Shown in pieces: positions 60,495 through 64,000 of a stretch of 64,000 nucleotides of DNA. The stretch is from Saccharopolyspora phatthalungensis (GTDB taxonomy: Bacteria > Actinomycetota > Actinomycetes > Mycobacteriales > Pseudonocardiaceae), in NCBI RefSeq assembly GCF_014203395.1, contig NZ_JACHIW010000001.1, positions 1,488,001 to 1,552,000 on the forward strand. The letters run 5' to 3'. The notes beneath the pieces are model-generated. The model worked only from the letters and a program-made list of their open reading frames with translations, was not told the origin of the DNA and searched no databases. Positions within the stretch are counted from its first letter, which is position 1. Every line of letters begins with the position of its first letter. A program made the translations under genes and the position numbers.

Positions 60495-61610
60495 CTAGTG
60501 ATGGTGGATCGGTCCCTCGATTTCGGAAAGCCGCACGCCGCGGCCGCCCCACCGCAGGGCGATCAGCTCAGCCGCGATGGACACCGCGGTCTCCTCCGGA
60601 GTCCGGGCACCCAGGTCCAGACCGATCGGCGAGGACAACCTGGCCAGCTCGTTGTCGGTCAAGCCCTGCTCGCGCAGCCGCCGCAGCCGGTCGTCGTGGG
60701 TGCGCCGGGAACCCATCGCGCCGACGTAGCCGACGTTGCGCCGCAACGCCGCCTCCAGCACCGGCACGTCGAACTTCGGGTCGTGGGTGAGGACCATGAT
60801 CGCGGTCCGCCCGTCCAGCCGCCCGGCCTCCGCCTCGGCCATCAGGTAGCGGTGTGGCCAGTCCACCACCACGTCGTCGACGCCGGGGAACCGGCTGTGC
60901 GTGGCGAAGACCGGGCGCGCGTCGCAGACCGTGACCCGGTAGCCGAGGAAGGCGCCCATCCTGGCCATCGCCGCGGCGAAGTCGATCGCGCCGAACACCA
61001 GCATCCGGGGCGGCGGTTCGAAGGAGTTCACGAACACCCGCAGCCCTTCGCCACGACGCTGTCCCTCCGGGCCGTACTCGATGACGCCGCTGCGGCCGCT
61101 GGCCAGCATGCCGCGCGCGTCGTCGATCACCGCGTCGTCGATCCGCGCCGAGCCGAGGCCGCCGCTGGTGCGCTCGCGCCACACCAGCAGATGCGAGCCG
61201 ACCTTCGCGGCATCGGGGTGTTCCAGGACGGTGGCGATCGCGACCGGCTCCTCCGCGCGAACCGACGTGGCGACCACGTCGAGCTCCGGGAAGGTCTCGC
61301 GATCCACTCGCTCTACGAAGACGTCGAGGATCCCGCCGCAGGTCAGACCCACTGCGAAGGCGTCGTCGTCGCTGACGCCGTAGCGGCGCAGGACCGGCTC
61401 TGAGCCCTCCAGCACGCCGGTCGCCTCCTCGTAGACCGCGCCCTCGACACACCCGCCGGACACGCTGCCGACGGCCTCGCCGCCCTCGGTCACCAGCATC
61501 GAGGCCCCGGGCGGTCGCGGCGCCGACCGGAACGTCGCGACCACGGTGCCCAGTCCGATGGCCTCGCCCGCCTCCCACCGCTTGGTCAACTCGTCCAGCA
61601 CGTCACGCAC
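60495..61610 (-). CDS. XdhC/CoxF-type maturation protein
   Basis: The 371-residue protein has the XdhC N-terminal motif FRSAPRPPGASMLVTEGGEA and GSVSGGCVEGAVYEEA. A C-terminal Rossmann-type domain follows (MLVFGAIDFAAAMARMGAFL, VLTHDPKFDVPVLEAALRRN, YVGAMGSRRTHDDRL). Proteins of this family insert or sulfurate the molybdenum cofactor of hydroxylases such as the CoxL enzyme downstream. The GTG at 61610 has GGAGG six bases before it; an ATG further upstream would lack a site. It lies 127 bases from coxS. Confidence 0.9.
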   Translation of the reverse strand: MRDVLDELTKRWEAGEAIGLGTVVATFRSAPRPPGASMLVTEGGEAVGSVSGGCVEGAVYEEATGVLEGSEPVLRRYGVSDDDAFAVGLTCGGILDVFVERVDRETFPELDVVATSVRAEEPVAIATVLEHPDAAKVGSHLLVWRERTSGGLGSARIDDAVIDDARGMLASGRSGVIEYGPEGQRRGEGLRVFVNSFEPPPRMLVFGAIDFAAAMARMGAFLGYRVTVCDARPVFATHSRFPGVDDVVVDWPHRYLMAEAEAGRLDGRTAIMVLTHDPKFDVPVLEAALRRNVGYVGAMGSRRTHDDRLRRLREQGLTDNELARLSSPIGLDLGARTPEETAVSIAAELIALRWGGRGVRLSEIEGPIHHH

Positions 61611-61727
61611 AGCGCACCTCCGCTTACTCGACGCCTCCCGGCGCTGCGCCAGTTCCGCTTGAGTCGCGTTGGACGTCGGCAATGCCTGGAAACTGACACG
61701 TCTTCCTCCGGTTCCGGGTAGTCGGCC

Positions 61728-62858
61728 TCAGGCCGCACCCACCGGTTCGTACCCGGGCTGGGACAACCGGCGCACCCACGACCACACGTCCTCCAGGGAG
61801 CGCAGGCTGTGCCCGGCCACCATTCGGTCAACGTGCGGCATGGCCGCCACAATTCCGGATTGCACCGGCTGGTATCCGTCATGCCCGGCATGTGGATTCG
61901 CCCAGATCACCGCGCGGGCCAGCCGCCGCAACCGCCGCATCTGCTCGGCGAGCTCCGCCGAGTCGCCGCGCTCCCAGCCATCGGAGAACAACACGACCAC
62001 CGAACCCCGCGCGACCCCCCGCTGCCCCCACCTGTCCAAGAACACCCGGAGCGTCTCGCCGAGCCTGGTGCCACCCGAAAAGTCCGGCACGGCCCGGGAA
62101 GCCGCCAACAACGCCGCTTCCGGATCGCGCTGCCGGAGCTGCCTGCTCACCCGCGTCATGCGGGTGCCCAGGGTGAAGACCTCGGTGCTGGCCGGCGATC
62201 GCCGCACCGCGACGTGCGCGAACCGGAGCAGCGCGTCGGCGTACGGGCTCATCGAACCCGAGACGTCGATCAACAGCACCACCCGGCGGGGCCGACGAGA
62301 ACGCCGCTGCCGCGGCAACCGCATCGGCTCACCGCCGGCGCGCAGCAGCTCGCGAAGCGTCGCGCGCGGGCTGAGCGTTCCGCGCTTGCTGCGGCGATGC
62401 CGCAGCGCGGGGCGCGTCGGCGGCTCCGGACGCAGCACCGCGAGCATGCGCCGCAGGTGCTCGCGCTCCGCCACACCGAGCTCCGCGAGGTCGCGTCGCC
62501 GGAGCACCTCCGCGTCGCTCGCAGCAGCGGCGAGCGGCTTGTCCGCGTCGCCGTCGCCCGCGCCGTCCGCAGCGGAAAGCGCGGCGATCCGCGCCGGACG
62601 CGGCAGCGGACGCCCCGGCGACTCGGTGGGCAGGACCGCGACGCCAAACCAGGAGTCGAAGGCCGCGTCGTAGCGCGCGACATCATCCGGTTCGGAGCAC
62701 AGCGTTAGGCGGCCGGCCCAGTAGACCGCGGAGCGGTCGTCAAGGCCGACGTGCTCGGTGGCGGCGAGGAATGCCTGGACGCGAGTGGGGCCGCAGGCCA
62801 TCCCGGAGTGCCGCAGGGCGCGGGCGAACCCGACCAGCCCGGTCACGGTGTGCTCCAT
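61728..62858 (-). CDS. VWA-domain protein (CoxE-like)
   Basis: The 376-residue protein carries a von Willebrand type A domain with MIDAS motif VLLIDVSGSMSPYADALL (Asp198, Ser200, Ser202) and FSGGTRLGETL. The N-terminal half is helical and rich in Arg/Asp/Glu. CoxE proteins work with the MoxR ATPase CoxD to assemble the active site of molybdenum hydroxylases. MoxR is encoded directly upstream with a palindromic element between. The start is ATG at 62858. MIDAS residues are complete. Confidence 0.9.
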   Translation of the reverse strand: MEHTVTGLVGFARALRHSGMACGPTRVQAFLAATEHVGLDDRSAVYWAGRLTLCSEPDDVARYDAAFDSWFGVAVLPTESPGRPLPRPARIAALSAADGAGDGDADKPLAAAASDAEVLRRRDLAELGVAEREHLRRMLAVLRPEPPTRPALRHRRSKRGTLSPRATLRELLRAGGEPMRLPRQRRSRRPRRVVLLIDVSGSMSPYADALLRFAHVAVRRSPASTEVFTLGTRMTRVSRQLRQRDPEAALLAASRAVPDFSGGTRLGETLRVFLDRWGQRGVARGSVVVLFSDGWERGDSAELAEQMRRLRRLARAVIWANPHAGHDGYQPVQSGIVAAMPHVDRMVAGHSLRSLEDVWSWVRRLSQPGYEPVGAA

Positions 62859-62891
62859 CGGCCCCCTCCTGAACCTTCGGTGTCGCTGGGC

Positions 62892-62937
62892 GGCGACTTC
62901 AAGGGAAATCGACGCGCTGATTTCCCTGGAAATCGCC
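62892..62937 (+). repeat. Dispersed palindromic element, copy 5 (encodes the MoxR C-terminus)
   Basis: The arms GGCGACTTCAAGGGAAAT (62892-62909) and ATTTCCCTGGAAATCGCC (62920-62937) pair at 16 of 18 positions around CGACGCGCTG. On the minus strand it is translated as GDFQGNQRVDFP and supplies the stop of the MoxR gene (62899-62901). Confidence 0.9.
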
Positions 62938-63816
62938 CACGATGCCCGCCGCGCGGACCCGCTCGGTGTCCTCCCGGTACTTCAGCACCGCGCCCAGCGT
63001 GGTCGCGGCGACCTCGGTGTCCAGTTCGTCCCGGTCGAGCGCCTGCAACGCCTGCGCCCAGTCCAGCGCCTCGGCCACCCCGGGCGGCTTCAGCAGCTCC
63101 ATCTGCCGCATCCGCTGCACCGCCGCGGCCACCTGCTCCGCCAGCCGGCTCTCCAGGCCCGGCAGGCGACGGCGCAGGATCGCCACCTCCCGATCCAGGT
63201 CCGGGTGCTCCAGCCAGTGGTAGAGGCAGCGGCGCTTCAGCGCGTCGTGCACCTCGCGGGTCCGGTTTGAGGTCAGGACCACGATCGGCGGTTCCGGCGC
63301 CGTCACCACTCCGAACTCCGGAATGGTCACCGCGTATTCCGACAGCACCTCCAGCAGGAACGCCTCGAATTCGTCGTCGGCTCGGTCGATCTCGTCGACC
63401 AGCAGCACGCAAGGCGCCTCCTGCAACGCGCGCAACAACGGCCGCGCCAGCAGGAACCTCGGGGTGTACAGGGAGGACTCGGCGGCGTCGGCGTCCAGCT
63501 CGCCCCCGGAAGCCGCCTCCAGGGTGCGCAGGTGCAGCAGTTGACGCGGAAAGTCCCAGTCGTAGAGCGCCTGCGCGGCGTCGATCCCCTCATGGCACTG
63601 CAGCCGGATCAGGTTCACCCCGAGCGCCGTGGCCAGGGCCTGCGCCAACGCGGTCTTGCCGGTGCCGGGTTCGCCCTCGCACAGCAGCGGGCGACGCATC
63701 CGCATCGCCAGGAACGCCGCCGTCGCGATTCCTTCGTCGGGCAGGTACCCGGTCTCATCCAGTGCCTTCGCGACCTCGGCCGGGGACTTCATCTGGAGCG
63801 CGTCATCCACCGCCAT
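62899..63816 (-). CDS. MoxR-family AAA+ ATPase (CoxD-like)
   Basis: The 305-residue ATPase has Walker A GEPGTGKT at residues 48-55, Walker B VLLVDEIDRADDEFE, sensor 1 IVVLTSNRTREV and the arginine finger region LKRRCLYHWLEHPD. The family works with VWA proteins to mature metalloenzymes; the CoxE-like gene follows. The last dozen residues (VGDFQGNQRVDFP) come from the palindromic element at 62892-62937, which also supplies the stop. Without it the protein would have ended elsewhere, so the natural C-terminus is not known. ATG at 63816. Confidence 0.9.
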   Translation of the reverse strand: MAVDDALQMKSPAEVAKALDETGYLPDEGIATAAFLAMRMRRPLLCEGEPGTGKTALAQALATALGVNLIRLQCHEGIDAAQALYDWDFPRQLLHLRTLEAASGGELDADAAESSLYTPRFLLARPLLRALQEAPCVLLVDEIDRADDEFEAFLLEVLSEYAVTIPEFGVVTAPEPPIVVLTSNRTREVHDALKRRCLYHWLEHPDLDREVAILRRRLPGLESRLAEQVAAAVQRMRQMELLKPPGVAEALDWAQALQALDRDELDTEVAATTLGAVLKYREDTERVRAAGIVGDFQGNQRVDFP

Positions 63817-63978
63817 GCCGCCGAGCGTAGGCGAACTACCGGCCGCAAGGCGATCAGCCGATCATCCGATAACGAGTTCCCCCACCGCGTGGATCACTGT
63901 GTCACCTGCCAAGGCCGGGATCGGCTGCCGACCGCCTGCGCAGATCACGTTCCGGAACGGGCTCTAGGTTCTGTTTAT

Positions 63979-63996
63979 AAGCGGCGTAAGCCGCTT
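63979..63996. repeat. Short perfect hairpin at the end of the window
   Basis: AAGCGGC and GCCGCTT are complementary across the loop GTAA, preceded by TTTAT. It lies 163 bases upstream of the moxR start and runs up to the window edge, so its role (terminator of an outside gene or repeat) cannot be decided. Confidence 0.4.
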
Positions 63997-64000
63997 GCGG

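Noticed and set aside
1..64000. CRISPR array, tRNA or rRNA genes, phage genes or a large biosynthetic gene cluster
   Set aside because: No regularly spaced direct repeats with unique spacers, no TpsiC-arm-containing cloverleaf, and no polyketide, peptide synthetase or phage structural genes were found.

Overview
The window is high-GC actinobacterial DNA with GTG starts, four-base ATGA/GTGA gene overlaps and Gly/Ala/Pro-rich proteins. The gene content points to the Pseudonocardiales, most likely a Saccharopolyspora-like organism: a WhiJ/Scr1-type regulator with a DUF397 partner, a Gly-rich PPE-like protein end, a cvn conservon, R2lox and a form II CO-dehydrogenase-type operon. The genus is an inference. 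I saw no tRNA, rRNA or CRISPR array.

Layout. 1-3.3 kb: end of a PPE-like protein, a membrane-anchored protein, two small Cys-motif proteins and a WhiJ-like regulator with its DUF397 partner. 3.3-12.1 kb: a conserved actinobacterial block (sacsin-like ATPase, DUF3027, glutamine cyclotransferase lipoprotein, MFS permease, DUF2771 lipoprotein, cold-shock protein, small membrane protein, HAD phosphatase). 12.2-17.2 kb: R2lox oxidase, acyl-CoA ligase, PhzF, YccF and a NagD-type phosphatase. 17.2-21.1 kb: accessory stretch with a probable gene remnant, two unknown proteins, and two insertion sequences lying back to back at the modC stop codon. 21.1-28.8 kb: molybdenum region with a regulator-modA-modB-modC operon, moaA-moaD, a cyclic-di-AMP riboswitch controlling an Rpf muralytic enzyme, a MogA-MoaE fusion and moaC. 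28.9-33.3 kb: malic enzyme, a 61-residue protein and a large helicase-associated/WYL protein. 33.3-38.3 kb: a cvnABCD conservon. 39-43.9 kb: a NitT/TauT-type ABC importer with two paralogous binding proteins, each behind the same promoter module. 44-47 kb: a benzoylformate-decarboxylase-like enzyme and two LppU-like proteins. 47.2-51.8 kb: flavin electron-transfer cluster (ferric-reductase-like protein, FMN-binding protein, ApbE) with a two-component system. 51.9-55.4 kb: XPB helicase, a SUFU-domain protein and menC. 55.4-63.8 kb: a form II CO-dehydrogenase-like operon (moxR-coxE-xdhC-coxS-coxL-coxM-coxG).

How the parts fit. Molybdate uptake (modABC), cofactor synthesis (moaA, moaC, moaD, mogA-moaE) and a molybdenum hydroxylase with maturation genes all lie in one window. 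The order mogA/moaE, moaC, rpf, moaD, moaA, csp, DUF2771, MFS, DUF3027 matches, from memory, the M. tuberculosis Rv086x-Rv088x neighbourhood, but XPB sits about 19 kb from the Rv0862c-like gene it normally adjoins.

The most unusual feature is a dispersed palindromic element of 44-46 bp (17-18 bp arms, 10-nt loop near CGACGYGCTG, about 41% GC in a roughly 70% GC background). Five copies occur, at 22984, 33253, 43843, 54344 and 62892, each at or near the 3' end of a gene. Three are translated as part of proteins: the ModB N-terminus, the SsuB-like C-terminus and the MoxR C-terminus.
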